Positions 22,596 to 33,619 of a stretch of DNA of 64,000 nucleotides are shown here, piece by piece; the stretch's first letter is position 1, and each line of letters opens with the position of its first letter. A program made the position numbers and the translations under genes. The notes beneath the pieces are model-generated. The model made no database searches. It was not told the DNA's origin and saw nothing but the letters and a program-made list of their open reading frames with translations. Source of the stretch: Chondrilla cf. caribensis (taxonomy: Eukaryota; Porifera; Demospongiae; Chondrillida; Chondrillidae). Where the stretch lies: positions 2,843,955 to 2,907,954 of the forward strand of contig OZ026559.1 in assembly GCA_964020155.1 (NCBI GenBank), in the 5' to 3' direction.

Positions 22596-25500
22596 ATGCG
22601 TGCTGTGTGCACGCGTGCGTGCATTTGCGTGTGGGTGCATTTTTATATACGTAGGTTGAGGGTGACTACATAAAGTGATTGCCCAATGTAGATGTACAAA
22701 TGAAAGTGAGTGGACAAACTTAATATCAAATTTTTATCTTCTGAAAAATTGTGAGTAGAGAGTTCTTTCATTACACAGTATACCTACCAAATCACCCCAA
22801 TCTTGTAACCACATTGTAAAACAATAATTGCCAGTGGTAAGAGTACCTAGTTGAATGCAAATTCATTATCCTAAAATCACATAATATAATATTATACAAG
22901 TATTACGTGTGTTCAATCATTACTTTATCAAACTATGTCTTACTAAACCAAACTATGATTAAACTGTATACGTATTTGGAGGATACTTCCACTCACCTTC
23001 ACATGCCATGCCTCTTTGATAATATCCATCAAGACAAGAGCAATAGTAGCTACCAGGAGTATTGTGACAGTTGTGAGCACAGCCCCCATTGTTAGTAAGG
23101 CATTCATCAATATCTAGTGAGGAATATTAAAAGTTAATGTTATTGCATGAGTGTACGTATGACTGGAAGACTGGTACTTAATTTCAATCTAAACTTATCA
23201 TATAATAGAATTATGCTTAGGTGATTTGTGTATAATAGGTATATGAATGCAAATACCGTATACATGATCTGTTCTAAGCCCTTTATAATATCCTGACAAT
23301 GTGATATTCTATATATAGTAAGTGTCAATGCGCAATACATACTACATTAATGTCTTCTACTTCATCTATGAGCTCGTGTGAATTTCAAAATGTTTTCAAG
23401 TTGTAAATGCTGTAAGATAAAATGCATACAACTAGGAAGGATCACCTTTTTGACAGTATGCACCATTCCATCCACTAGAACAGCTGCAGGTATTTGGACG
23501 AGTACAACTTCCTCCGTTACGGCAAAGTGGTGAACATACAGCTGTATAGTAATCAAACAAAGTCCATTTGGAATGTTTTCAATTTACTATAACAAATTAA
23601 CACTTATGTTTCTACCATATTTATAATGACTCACTGGTAATAATAATATCACTATTACATCAAGTATGGTAGTGTAAAGCGTTGCATAATTTTGAATTAT
23701 TATCATAATCACTTTGTTTGAATAAGTAAATTCATCCAAAGCATTGATTGGAATTGAACTATTGCATTTGAAATGTTCATTTGTGAAAGTTAGCAACAGG
23801 CATGAGGCTTATTAACAAATAACAAAATCAACATTATAATATACTCAATGATGGGAAACTTCAAAATATACAAACTCCTGGGCCTGCTAATTGCAAATAT
23901 TGAATGTGCAATATATTGTGCAAATTTCAGGGATGGAAGTATGAGTAAATTTATGAATAATGTATGATCATTTGCTGATTGCATGTCAGTATTACTCCAA
24001 TTGCAAAATGCATGTCTTTTATTGTGATTTTGTTGCCAAGCAAGATGTGTACTAATAGTGTAATATGTAATGTGATATGCTGTGTCAATCAATTTCATAT
24101 CTCCTGCAAGAATTGTATGTATGAAATTCGAACTATACTACTCACGTGTTTGACAGTGGAAACCACTCCATCCTCTAGGGCAGCTGCAGGTATTTGGATG
24201 AATACATGTTCCTCCATTACGGCAAGGTGGTGAACATACAGCTGTAAATATAAAATGTGATAATTATGCTAAATAGACTGGTTCAATCAGTTACACTGAG
24301 AGTGCATGACAATGCATTATGCAAGTAGGCGTTTCATTAGTATTATATCATGATTGCATTTATAGGTCAAGCTAAGATATATATCCAGGTAAACTACATT
24401 CGATGTATATGGTATATATAAATTACCCACTCTTTATGGTGCATTTGATTTGCACACAAAAAGTCACGTCACCCCCCTTTTTTCTATTTATGGCCATCTC
24501 ACACTGCAGAATATCAGTTCTTGTATACAACTGATGAAGGCCTTCGTGGCTGAAACGTCTTGTAATCATCATTTGTACGAATTCATTGATTTATCTGCCA
24601 TGTATATCTTGCTCAAGATTATTCCGCTTATATGTATAATATATCGAAGAATGTAGCAATGAGCCTCGACGGCATTATATAGTGCTATTCCATATACGTA
24701 TTAATTGAAATATATGCAAAAAGAACTGACATTGGCAAAACTTTTACATACTCTGGCAAAAGTTGATGTCTGTGCATCATGCAATTATTATTATACCATG
24801 ACAATGTGATATTTTATACGTATATTATATGCAAGTGTCAAGTATCAATGTGCAATACATACTACATTAATGTCTTCTACTTCATCTATGAACTTGTGTG
24901 AATTTCAAAATGTTTTCAAATTGTAAATGCTGTAAGATAAAATGCATACAACTAGGAAGGATCAGCTCACCTGTTTGACAGTATGCACCACTCCATCCAC
25001 TAGAACAGCTGCAGGTATTTGGACGAGTACAACTTCCTCCGTTACGGCAAAGTGGTGAACATACAGCTGTATAGTAATCAAATAAAGTCCATTTGGAATG
25101 TTTCTAATTTACGATAACAAATTAACACTTATGTTTCTAACATAATATTTATAATGACTCACTGGTAATAATAACATCACTATTACATCAAGTATGGCAG
25201 TGTAAAACGTTGTATAATTTTTATTATTATCATAATCACTTTGTTTGAATAAGTAAATTCATCTAAAGCATTGATTGGAATTGAACATATTATTATATTA
25301 CATTTCATCTAAAGCATTGATTGGAATTGAACATATTCTATTGCATTTTAAATGTTCATTTGTGAACGTTAGCAACAGGCATGAGGCTTATTAACAAATA
25401 ACAAAATCAACATTATAATATACTCAATGATGGGAAACTTCAAAATATACAAACTCCTGGGCCTGCTAATTGCAAATATTGAATGTGCAATATATTGAGC

Positions 25501-28500
25501 AAATTTCAGGGATGGCAGTATGAGTAAATTTATGAATAATGTATGATCGTTTGCTGATTGCATGTCAGTATTACTTCAATTGTAAAATGCATGTCTTTTA
25601 TTGTGATTTTGTTGCCTAAACAAATTCATTGCAATCACTTCTCCGCGGTCCTGACGTAGGTGATAACTATCCAAAATTTCAATCACTAGACACCCTAAAT
25701 CTCCAAAGTATGGGGGTATGTTATGACTACCCTGTTTAGGAATTGTTTATAGCAGTGAGGTAAGATAGCATCTAATGTATGTCTAGCAAGATGTGTACTA
25801 ATAGTGTAATATGTAATGTGATATGCTGTGTCAATCAATTTCATCTCCTGCAAGAATTGTATGTATGAAATTCGAACTATACTACTCACGTGTTTGACAG
25901 TGGAAACCACTCCATCCTCTAGGGCAGCTACAGGTATTTGGATGAATACATGTTCCTCCATTACGGCAAGGTGGTGAACATACAGCTGTAAATATAAAAT
26001 GTGACAATTATGCTAAATTGACTGGTTAAATCAGTTACACTGAGAGTGCATGAAGATGCATTATGCAAGTAGGCGTTTCATTAGTATTATATCACGATTG
26101 CATTCATAGGTACCGGTCAAGCTAAGATATATATCCAGGTAAACTACATTCGATGTATATGGTATATATAAATTACCCACTCTTTATGGTGCATTTGATT
26201 TGCACACACAAAGTCACGTCACCCCCCTTTTTTCTATTTATGGCCATCTCACACTGCAGAATATCAGTTCTTGTATACAACTGATGAAGGCCTTCGTGGC
26301 TGAAACATCTTGTAACCATCATTTGTATGAATTCATTGATTTATCTGCTATGTATATCTTGCTCAAGATTATTCCGCTTATATGTATAATATATCGAAGA
26401 ATGTAGCAATGAGCCTCTACGGCATTATATAGTGCTATTCCATATTATATTAATTGAAATATGTGCAACAAAGAACTGACATTGGCAAAACTTTCACATA
26501 CTCTGGCAAAATATGATGTCTATGCATCATGCAATTATTATTATACCATGACAATGTGATATTTTATACGTATATTATATGCAAGTGTCAAGTATCAATG
26601 TGCAATACATACTACATTAATGTCTTCTACTTCATCTATGAACTTGTGTGAATTTCAAAATGTTTTCAAATTGTAAATGCTGTAAGATAAAATGCATACA
26701 ACTAGGAAGGATCAGCTCACCTGTTTGACAGTATGCACCATTCCATCCACTAGAACAGCTGCAGGTATTTGGACGAGTACAATTGCCTCCGTTACGGCAA
26801 AGTGGTGAACATACAGCTGTATAGTAATCAAATAAAGTCCATTTGGAATGTTTTCAATTTACGATAACAAATTAACACTTATGTTTCTACCATATTTATA
26901 ATGACTCACTGGTTATAATAACATCACTATTACATCAAGTATGGTAGTGTAAAGCGTTGCATAAATTTTAATTATTATCATAATCACTTTGTTTGAATAA
27001 GTAAATTCATCCAGAGCATTGATTGGAATTGAACATAATTTGTATTTTAAATGTTCATTTGTGAAAGTCAGCATTTACTACATGCAACACAAAAGTCATG
27101 TCACCTCCCTTTTTTCTATTTATGGCCATCTCACACTGCAGAATATCAGTTCTTGTATAAAACTGATGAAGGCCTTCGTGGCTGAAATGTCTTGTAATCA
27201 TCATTTGTACAAATTCATTGATTTATCTGCTAATCTTGCTCAAGATTATTCCGCTTATATGTATAATATATCGAAGAATGTAGCAATGAGCCTCTATGGC
27301 ATTATATAGTGCTATTCCATATATTAATTGAAATATATGCAAAAAGAACTGACATTGGCAAAACTTTCACATACTCTGGCAAAATTTGATGTCTATGCAT
27401 CATGCAATTATTATTATACCATGGAATCCAGTTTTCCAAAACAATGTTCGACTACATAACCACTGAAACCAAAGAGAGAATGGACAATCTTGTATTTGGT
27501 AAATGTTATTGATATTAACATGAAATTTCAATTTTATTAATTAACACCGGTAACTTCTTACAGCCGTTGGGAAATTATGGCAACTGATGAAACTAAGTTA
27601 ACATCTCCTTCCAACCCAAGTCATAACCTAATTCTTGCAACCATTACTCCTAATATTTTGTATGTGTCTGCCACATAGTTGTGTCACACCTTGCTACTAG
27701 CACACCTCATTATTTGGCCATGGGTTAATTTCATGTACAACGTGCATGACCTGGAAGGAGTCATAATTATAGTTGAGGAATAAAATTATATTTTCGCACC
27801 TAATATCTTAATTTTACTGATTTTCTTGCCCTTTCCAATTAGCTCCATTGTTGTAAGGGGTCCTCCCTAATTTAACCTTTTTGGGGAAATTATTTTGATG
27901 CTATATACCAGGCACTGGTGCATTAGTGTTAAGTATGAATGAAAGGAAATAAAGAATTACATTTCAATACATATGTTCCAGTGCTCATTTGATTGCACCA
28001 CTGGGATGGTGTTTAGGGAGGTAGCTAGATTTCTGAGGGACAGAAACACATGATTACGTTGAGCCTGTGACACAGAATAGGCTTAGCCTGCAATCTCTGC
28101 AGAGGGTGGTGCAAGTGACCCACATGGCTACAGTAGTACCACTGGTGATAAACAGTGCGCATGGTATCTGGCAATCATTGTTATAGGAGTTAGCACCCAT
28201 TGCTCTGCTGTATTATACACCTGAGTGTCAACACTGAATGTAATGCACAAGCACTTAATATTGCTGCCCAAGTGCATGGTGGTTGGTTGAAAATCCCCTA
28301 CACCTTATAATTGGACCCCTTCAACTGTGCCTATCCAAACCAGTCACACTAACTTAATTTTAAGATATGAATGACATTAAACCTTCACATTAGCCAATGT
28401 ATACTGACAAACCAAAGAGGGGATGTTGAAGTAATGCTTACCATAACATAGCTGCCCACTTTGTCTGTATTTTGCACAGCAGGTCAGTTTCTTTCTATAG

Positions 28501-28740
28501 TATATACGGCTAGCTGCATGGTATATACTAGTTCGCCAATAGCTGTGGAATAATGCAATTGTTTTATCATAAATATAAGTATTGTTATGCACAGCAGGAG
28601 CAGTAGGTGCAAGGTGTATTACTTACTTTGTATAACATCTTTTCCACAACCATCCTCCAGTACATGTATAACGCGAATTGCGTTCAGAATAGCTGAATTC
28701 TCTTTGATACCCAATGTAACTCTCAGTTGTGTAACACACT
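9603..28740 (-). CDS. Large modular extracellular protein (EGF, CCP, Calx-beta, ephrin-receptor-like repeats, IgGFc-binding-like C-terminus)
   Basis: Twenty-three exons were recognised. From N to C: unknown exon; EGF x5; cbEGF; CCP; cbEGF; Calx-beta x2; CCP; cbEGF; Calx-beta x2; CCP; cbEGF; CCP; unknown 143-residue exon; two ephrin-receptor-like cysteine repeats; two EGF; IgGFc-binding-like terminal exon. Every junction is phase 1, the classic pattern of shuffled extracellular modules, so all exons join in frame. No start codon or signal peptide was found, so the 5' end is either upstream of 28740 or was missed. No membrane segment is seen at the C-terminus, which suggests secretion. The module set recalls SVEP1-type adhesion or complement-like proteins, but the terminal domain does not belong to that family. 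Role inferred: cell-matrix adhesion or recognition. It could be two adjacent genes; nothing between exons argues for a break. Confidence 0.7.
11828..11947 (-). CDS. EGF-like exon of modular gene
   Basis: Phase 1-1 exon with six cysteines: [20 protein letters not shown], then the [18 protein letters not shown] end typical of EGF/thrombospondin-type modules. Flanked by AG and GTATGT. Confidence 0.7.
12016..12144 (-). CDS. EGF-like exon (MEGF/laminin-like) of modular gene
   Basis: Phase 1-1 exon: [16 protein letters not shown], then [18 protein letters not shown]. Eight closely spaced cysteines resemble the EGF-like repeats of MEGF and scavenger receptors. Confidence 0.7.
12508..12672 (-). CDS. 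Ephrin-receptor-like (GCC2/GCC3) cysteine repeat exon
   Basis: Phase 1-1 exon reading [34 protein letters not shown] and GATSSSEC. The C-x2-C-P-x-G..GQ..C-x2-C...GATS..C layout is the tyrosine-kinase ephrin-receptor-like/GCC2_GCC3 signature. Confidence 0.75.
13112..13273 (-). CDS. Ephrin-receptor-like (GCC2/GCC3) cysteine repeat exon
   Basis: Phase 1-1 exon reading [35 protein letters not shown] and SYVKC. It is a paralogue of the exon at 12508-12672. Confidence 0.72.
13895..14323 (-). CDS. Exon of unknown domain (143 residues)
   Basis: Open across its whole length with a phase 1-1 splice pattern (AG before 14323, GTGAGC after 13895). It contains [30 protein letters not shown] and [12 protein letters not shown], with N-glycosylation sites. 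The last cysteine stretch leads into the ephrin-receptor-like exon as in SVEP1-type arrays. I do not recognise the domain. Confidence 0.65.
14591..14788 (-). CDS. CCP/sushi exon of modular gene
   Basis: Phase 1-1 exon with four cysteines in sushi spacing: [35 protein letters not shown] and PGC. G-x-W before the last cysteine is characteristic. Confidence 0.7.
14879..15001 (-). CDS. Calcium-binding EGF exon of modular gene
   Basis: [29 protein letters not shown] and ENGYSC give six cysteines with the D-I-x-E-C calcium-binding start. Phase 1-1. Confidence 0.75.
16304..16507 (-). CDS. CCP/sushi exon of modular gene
   Basis: [56 protein letters not shown]. Phase 1-1. It is a diverged paralogue of the CCP exons at 19796-19999 and 22150-22353, sharing ENSTWY and GYELLD/GFQLLD. 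Confidence 0.75.
17340..17678 (-). CDS. Calx-beta exon of modular gene
   Basis: Phase 1-1 exon of 113 codons. It contains [40 protein letters not shown] and IIIQDKDS, the Calx-beta pattern of a GSDY turn, D-D-x-x-x-E-x-x-E-x-F and a terminal D-x-D-S calcium site. Confidence 0.82.
18266..18607 (-). CDS. Calx-beta exon of modular gene
   Basis: Phase 1-1 exon containing [37 protein letters not shown] and SIMDNDS. It pairs with the next Calx-beta exon; the same two-exon pair recurs at 20488-21704. Confidence 0.82.
19471..19596 (-). CDS. Calcium-binding EGF exon of modular gene
   Basis: [38 protein letters not shown] and TCQG. Six cysteines, a D-I-N-E-C start and an aromatic G-N-Y-T-C turn. Phase 1-1. 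Confidence 0.82.
19796..19999 (-). CDS. CCP/sushi exon of modular gene
   Basis: [38 protein letters not shown] and [13 protein letters not shown]. Phase 1-1. Nearly identical to the exon at 22150-22353. Confidence 0.82.
20488..20820 (-). CDS. Calx-beta exon of modular gene
   Basis: Contains [40 protein letters not shown] and IVIEDDDS. Clear paralogue of the exon at 17340-17678. Phase 1-1. Confidence 0.82.
21363..21704 (-). CDS. Calx-beta exon of modular gene
   Basis: Contains [38 protein letters not shown] and LIKDDDS. Paralogue of the exon at 18266-18607. Phase 1-1. Confidence 0.82.
21937..22062 (-). CDS. Calcium-binding EGF exon of modular gene
   Basis: [38 protein letters not shown] and KCQG. 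Paralogue of the exon at 19471-19596. Phase 1-1. Confidence 0.8.
22150..22353 (-). CDS. CCP/sushi exon of modular gene
   Basis: [55 protein letters not shown]. Phase 1-1. Confidence 0.82.
22498..22614. repeat. (TG)n microsatellite
   Basis: A TG tract of about 115 bp in the intron upstream (on the minus strand) of the CCP exon, with a few GC interruptions. Its open frames are artefacts. Confidence 0.95.
22997..23113 (-). CDS. Calcium-binding EGF exon of modular gene
   Basis: [36 protein letters not shown] and CEG. Textbook cbEGF with D-I-D-E-C and G-S-Y-x-C. Phase 1-1. Confidence 0.82.
23446..23541 (-). CDS. EGF exon, type A (copy 1 of 3)
   Basis: [31 protein letters not shown]. Six cysteines, phase 1-1. 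The donor context differs from the other A copies: it ends CAAAAAG before GTGATCC. Confidence 0.78.
24146..24241 (-). CDS. EGF exon, type B (copy 1 of 2)
   Basis: [31 protein letters not shown]. Phase 1-1. Alternates with the type A exons in the tandem array. Confidence 0.78.
24526..24564 (+). ncRNA. Hammerhead ribozyme-like motif (Penelope-type small variant), intact-looking copy
   Basis: The core CTGATGA (24531-24537) is followed by a GCC/GGC stem II with loop TTCGT (24540-24550), then GAAAC (24552-24556) and GTC (24557-24559). The flanks TACAA (24526-24530) and TTGTA (24560-24564) pair as stem I. Stem III is essentially absent: AC and GT are adjacent. This is the layout of small hammerheads linked to Penelope-like retroelements, which are thought to act as dimers. 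Predicted cleavage follows C24559. It lies on the strand opposite to the host gene. Stem II needs one bulged G, so activity is not assured. Confidence 0.6.
24971..25066 (-). CDS. EGF exon, type A (copy 2 of 3)
   Basis: Same module as 23446-23541 except for W-S-G-A-Y-C-Q-T at its end. Followed by a standard GTGAGC donor. Confidence 0.78.
25615..25740. mobile_element. Possible small inverted-repeat insertion
   Basis: Present only in unit 2 of the EGF array. The ends read CCTAAACA and TGTTTAGG, a perfect 8 bp inverted repeat. Adjacent bases to 25788 are also unique to this unit. No target duplication is clear. Confidence 0.3.
25890..25985 (-). CDS. EGF exon, type B (copy 2 of 2)
   Basis: Near-identical to 24146-24241, apart from about one base change in the S-C-S/P-R region. 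Phase 1-1. Confidence 0.78.
26276..26314 (+). ncRNA. Hammerhead-like motif, copy 2, cleavage-site change
   Basis: Same architecture as the copy at 24526-24564, but GAAAC is followed by ATC instead of GTC. This breaks the minimal stem III pairing. Carried in unit 2 of the EGF array. Confidence 0.5.
26721..26816 (-). CDS. EGF exon, type A (copy 3 of 3)
   Basis: [31 protein letters not shown]. The B exon that should accompany this copy is missing because unit 3 of the array has an internal deletion. Confidence 0.78.
27158..27196 (+). ncRNA. Hammerhead-like motif, copy 3, core and stem I changes
   Basis: The conserved GAAAC is GAAAT, and the 5' arm of stem I is TAAAA rather than TACAA, so it pairs poorly with TTGTA. 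Probably inactive. Carried in the truncated unit 3. Confidence 0.45.
27423..28626. other. Non-repetitive intron or spacer, no gene seen
   Basis: About 1.2 kb between the EGF array and the probable upstream exon. No open frame with matching splice sites is visible on either strand. Confidence 0.4.
28627..28740 (-). CDS. Probable upstream exon of modular gene, unknown domain
   Basis: Flanked by CTGTGCAG and GTAAGT, with phase 1-1 like all later exons. It reads [20 protein letters not shown], then [18 protein letters not shown]. Frame and phase agree with the downstream gene, which supports it, but no domain is recognised and it does not contain a start. Confidence 0.5.
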
Positions 28741-29475
28741 CTGCACAGATAAAACACACAAAAATCTCTGGTTTAGGGAGTTTAAAATATGTGTGCATTC
28801 ATTTGCAGTAGAATAGTGTAATTGATTATAAGATAAAAGTAATACATGATTGTCTTTCTGTATGGCATGCTGGAGTACAAAACAGCTACTATAAATTACA
28901 TTACATCTGTCCCGCCTCATTACTATTCAATTTCATAGTTGAGTTAAGGTTAAAGTTACTGCATGCATGCAAAGTCCTACTGAAACAGGAAAAATTGAAT
29001 TATGAATTTGCATCAGGTTTGAATAAATAAATGAACTATCAAGTGACAAGACATAGTGAGTCTTGTAGGTACTTTTTAATCATCTTTTACCTCTTGTCTT
29101 GTATACGTATGGTAATGGATTGAAAATAAATAGTATGTCAATGCTGGAGAAATATGACTTTCACGGTTTAGAAAATCAATCCTTGGATTGCATATATATG
29201 GCTGTACATAGTACTAAGTCCTATTAATCCTCAAGGACATACATAATACAGAGCTGTCCAGTCCATTTCTGTTCCATAACATTTAGTGAAATGTTGTCAC
29301 ATAATATATTCGAGGCTCTGCGTGGTGAAAGTGGCTGGAAGAACGGTTAACAATCTACTTGCACTATATCAGCGAAAAATTATACAGTCATTCACCGACG
29401 AGATTCACTTGAAGAAAGAGAGCCTCCACCTGATGCTGTTCGGAAAATACTATCTGATCAGGTAAGAAAAGATTA

Positions 29476-30511
29476 TGGTAGCCCATAAGGACACTTGGGT
29501 GATTCCGCTGCAGCCGAATCACCCAATTCGATCGCTTCAGTCCATGAAAATTGTCGAATCGCCCGGTTCGATTGCTTCAGTTGATTTGCTAACATCTTTG
29601 GGTGAATTGGCAATGCCATATTCTGGTCACCTGCGTATCACGTGACTGTATCTACTGGAAAGGCCACCAGATACTCTACCTTAGCTCGGAGACCTGCTAT
29701 TCCACCCAAGCTCATACACTGGTCCAACAAAAGCCTTAGGCGTCTTCTAGCAGCTGTTCCTAAATTGTGGTCTTTGATGTTAAATTTGATATGCTATAAC
29801 TAAACTAATTATTATAGTAATTAAGGCCTCATCTATAAATAGCCTGGATCAGCCGAATGGCAGACAGGGTAGATACAGGTAGTATTTAAAATGTTTGTCT
29901 AATTGAATATGCTGCCCAAAAAACAACTGTTAAGGTAAGTACACTATGTCAGAGTAGCTTTCTCAACTATCCATTCCAATTGAGCACATACTTTCGGTCC
30001 AGCAGTAGGAGTCATCGACACTGAATGAACGTAATATAGTTATAAATAGAGTTATAGAAGTTCATACTGACTGACATTAAAATTAATGGATGCATAGAAG
30101 AAATTGATAAGCCAGGATGTTGACACACCGTGCAGGTCACACTTTAAATATTCACTACACTATCTTCTACCACATATGTATCGAATTAATTACACAAACA
30201 TGGCATCAGCACTACAATGTCAAACACGCGGACTTGTAGCTAAATAAACACCCAGGCCTTTAAGGTCATCGATTGAGGGGAAAATGAAATGTACAAAATT
30301 AATATGCGGTCTTTAATTTGTGGGTATGAATATGGTTGTATGGTATCATTTCCGATTCTTCCGAAGATATTATCGAATTGAACGAAAGCAATCGAATCGG
30401 GCGATACGGCATTGGCAATTCTTCCGAAGATATCATCGAATCGACCGAAGCGATCCAATCGGGCAATTCGGCAATTTCAATCGCGGTGGAAAGTGTCCTT
30501 GTGGGCCACCA
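29476..30511. mobile_element. Candidate non-autonomous DNA transposon with terminal inverted repeats
   Basis: The left end TGGTAGCCCATAAGGACACT and the reverse complement of the right end match at all but two of 21 positions. A TA dinucleotide sits directly outside both ends (29474-29475 and 30512-30513), consistent with a TA target duplication. Subterminal sequence on both sides repeats GATCG/CGATT-rich motifs. Inside, 29632-29800 is open on the plus strand for over 40 codons but shows no recognised transposase. Confidence 0.55.
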
Positions 30512-30979
30512 TAAAAATAAAGACCTGTTCACTAATCAGTACAAAGCGCCAGTTTGACCATAGTAGGTCGGTCAGTAAAAGACAATAACTTTTCCTCAAA
30601 TGATATTCGCCTTTACTGTACGAACATTCCGTAAATTCGTCATGAATTGCCTATTCGTCTTGATTTCAGTAATCTGTAACATTTGGAGAATGAAATAAAA
30701 AAATTCCAATCCAGTTGAAGATAAAATCCGATTCAGTAGAATGCAAATAATATCACATCGAGCATGCTTCGAGGCAGGACGAGGAAACAATTCTTAAAGG
30801 TATCCAGAGGACTTTTGGTTCCTACAAAGATGTGTTAATAGTTGAATAGACATACCTATGAACACAGTATCGGTATATATGTACTAGCTTTCTGTAGTAC
30901 CCATTGTTAGCATGCTCTCTAGTTAAAGCTCTTATTGGATCCTCATTGAAAGTGTTTCCTTATACTATGCATACCCTGG

Positions 30980-33585
30980 ACTTCCTGGAGTGAGAGATTG
31001 TCCTTTATCAGCAATCAAAAGAGGCATGATAGCCATAGTAATCCATTTCCAGTCCATGCTATACACCAAACACCAACCTGCTCTCTTGTCCAACTACTAT
31101 ATTAACCTATTATACCACACTATGTACGACAACTTGTCTTTTGTGGTTATTTGATGGTATATATTCATAATATAGGCCTATACATCGAATACGTCACTTC
31201 AATTACTATGGTAATTGAAGCTTTGTAATAGTAACCAAAATTAATTAGTAGGAAGCCATTGAAGTGCTAGTAGGACTGTATAAGCATGTTTATTGCCTGG
31301 TGATATCATACATTAGAGAAGCAGACCAGTCAATATGTCTGGTAATTCTTTGTGGTCATGGCAGTATCCTGTAAGCACCCGCTTCAAAATAACAAACAAG
31401 AGAATTGTCATAATATAGATACTCTAACACTGGGATTACTTAGAAACTCTCCATTTTCTAAGTGCAATTACATGTACTGCACAGTAGTGTGGGCATGAAG
31501 AATTTTTCTTCTAGTTTCTTTGTTATAAAGCAGTAATTGTTGAATTTTTCACTTCATCCCGTTGTTGTTCTTTTATTTTCCTTATATAATGATACCTAAT
31601 AGGAATACTGTTAATAATAGGAATATATATAAGACTCTTAATGACCTTGATGGCCATTAAAATTGTAAAGGTGGTGGTGGAAGATTTCTCGGTATAGGAT
31701 GACGGAGACAATTTTAAGCAACTCTAATTTTATCAATTGCCCGTAGGAGCCATAACATTATTATTATAGGTTTTACTGAATTTATCTCAATGTTCTAGAC
31801 AAGCTATCTAGCAAACTATCAACTCTTATTACCCCCAATTTTGTTTTGTTTGTATATAGTCTTTAGCTTTATGGGATGTGTTTGTGTAGACAGTGTTACA
31901 TGGGACCATGTGGTGTCCTAGTAACTTTTTGGTACGTTGCATTTGAATCAATAATAATAACAAAAGACAGAGCGAGAGAGTTAAATGAAAATGACAACCA
32001 CAGACCAATTGTTATCTGTAGTATATGAATTTTACTGCTGGAAATGGACGTTTGCTTCGCGCCGTATTGAAATCAATTGCAGTGGTAAAATGAACAGGGT
32101 GTGATTAGCCTGAGTAATAAACCTGTCAATTGATGACTAAATACATAAACATGTTTATTATGGCTAGGATTTGGTGAACCACTGCCCTTGAAGTGCTGCT
32201 AATGATTTACCAATGAAGGATTCTGGTGAACCACTTCGTCTGCCCTTGAAGTGCTGCTAATGATTCACTGATGAATGATTCTGGTGAATAATCTATTACC
32301 TGAATCTTCAAGCTTCAAAAGTGAATCATTTCTTTGAGCTGGAAAAAGCTTTGCTGTGGATAATATTTACAGAGGCCTTAAACAATTGAAATAATTGCGA
32401 TGATTACTTGACTGTACGCATGTGGTTAGGTGTTAGATGTCATTTAGTTCACTGCATGTTTCAGATGAATAATAGAAAAAAAATATAATTATAGGGGATG
32501 CTCCACAAAAAATAGATTACAACGAAATAGATATACAAAAGCATACAGTGGAACCTCTCTATTACAAACCTCTGAAATGTGGAAACCTCTGTAATAAGGA
32601 CACCATTCTGTGTCCCAGTGTAGTACTGAAGCGTATAAAATAATAATAGTAATCCATTTCCAGTCCACGCTAGACAGCAAACAACAACCTGCACTATTGA
32701 TCAACTACTATTAACCTATCATACCACTACATGTACCACACTTGTCTATGGTGGCTATTTGATGGTATATATATTATTGTGGTGATCATAATATAGGCCA
32801 ATACATCGAATATGTCACTTAGGTTACTATGGTGATTAAAATCTTTGTAATAGTAACCAAAATTAATTAGTAGGAAACTATTCAAGTGCCAGGAGGACTG
32901 TATAAACATGTTTATTGCCTGGTGATTTCATACATCAGAGAAGCAGACCAGTCAGTATGTCTGGTAATTCTTTGTGGTCATGGCAGTATCCTGTAAGTAC
33001 CCATTTCAGAATAACAAACAATAGAATTTGTCATTAGATAGATACTCTAACACTTGGATTAGAAACTCTCGATTTTATAAGTACAATTACATGTAATATT
33101 GCATTGGAACAATGGATTTGTGCATGTTACATAAGTGTGGGCATGAAGATTTTTTCTTTTATTTTCTTCGTTTTAAAGCAGTAATTGTTGAATGTTTCAC
33201 TTTATTCTGTTGTTCTTTTTTCCTTACGTAATGATACCTAATAGGAATACTGTTAATAATAGGAATATAAGACCTTTAATGATCTTGATGGTCAAAAATT
33301 GTAAAGGTGGTGGTGGAAGATTTCTTGATATAGGATGATGGAGAGAAAGCAGCTCTAATTCTATCAATTGCCTGTAGGAACCATATATTATCAATTATCA
33401 ACTATATGTATACACAGGTTTATTGAAATTATCTCAATGTTCTAGACAAGCTATCTAGCAAACTATCAACTCTTATAACCCCCAATTTTGTTTTGTTATG
33501 TAGTCTTTAGCTTTATAACATGTGTTTGTGTAGACAGTGTCCTAGTACCTTTTTGGTAAGGTGCATTTGAATCAATAATAATGAA

Positions 33586-33619
<34 letters not shown>

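Larger units (their letters stand above)
23293..27422. repeat. Tandem array of three ~1.5-1.75 kb units carrying EGF exons
   Basis: Unit 1 spans about 23293-24798, unit 2 about 24799-26548 and unit 3 about 26549-27422. Long intronic stretches are nearly identical between units. Units 1 and 2 carry one A-type and one B-type EGF exon. Unit 3 carries only A: near 27071 its sequence jumps from the point equivalent to 23793 to that equivalent to 24455, deleting the B exon. Unit 2 has about 175 extra bases at 25615-25788. Confidence 0.85.
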
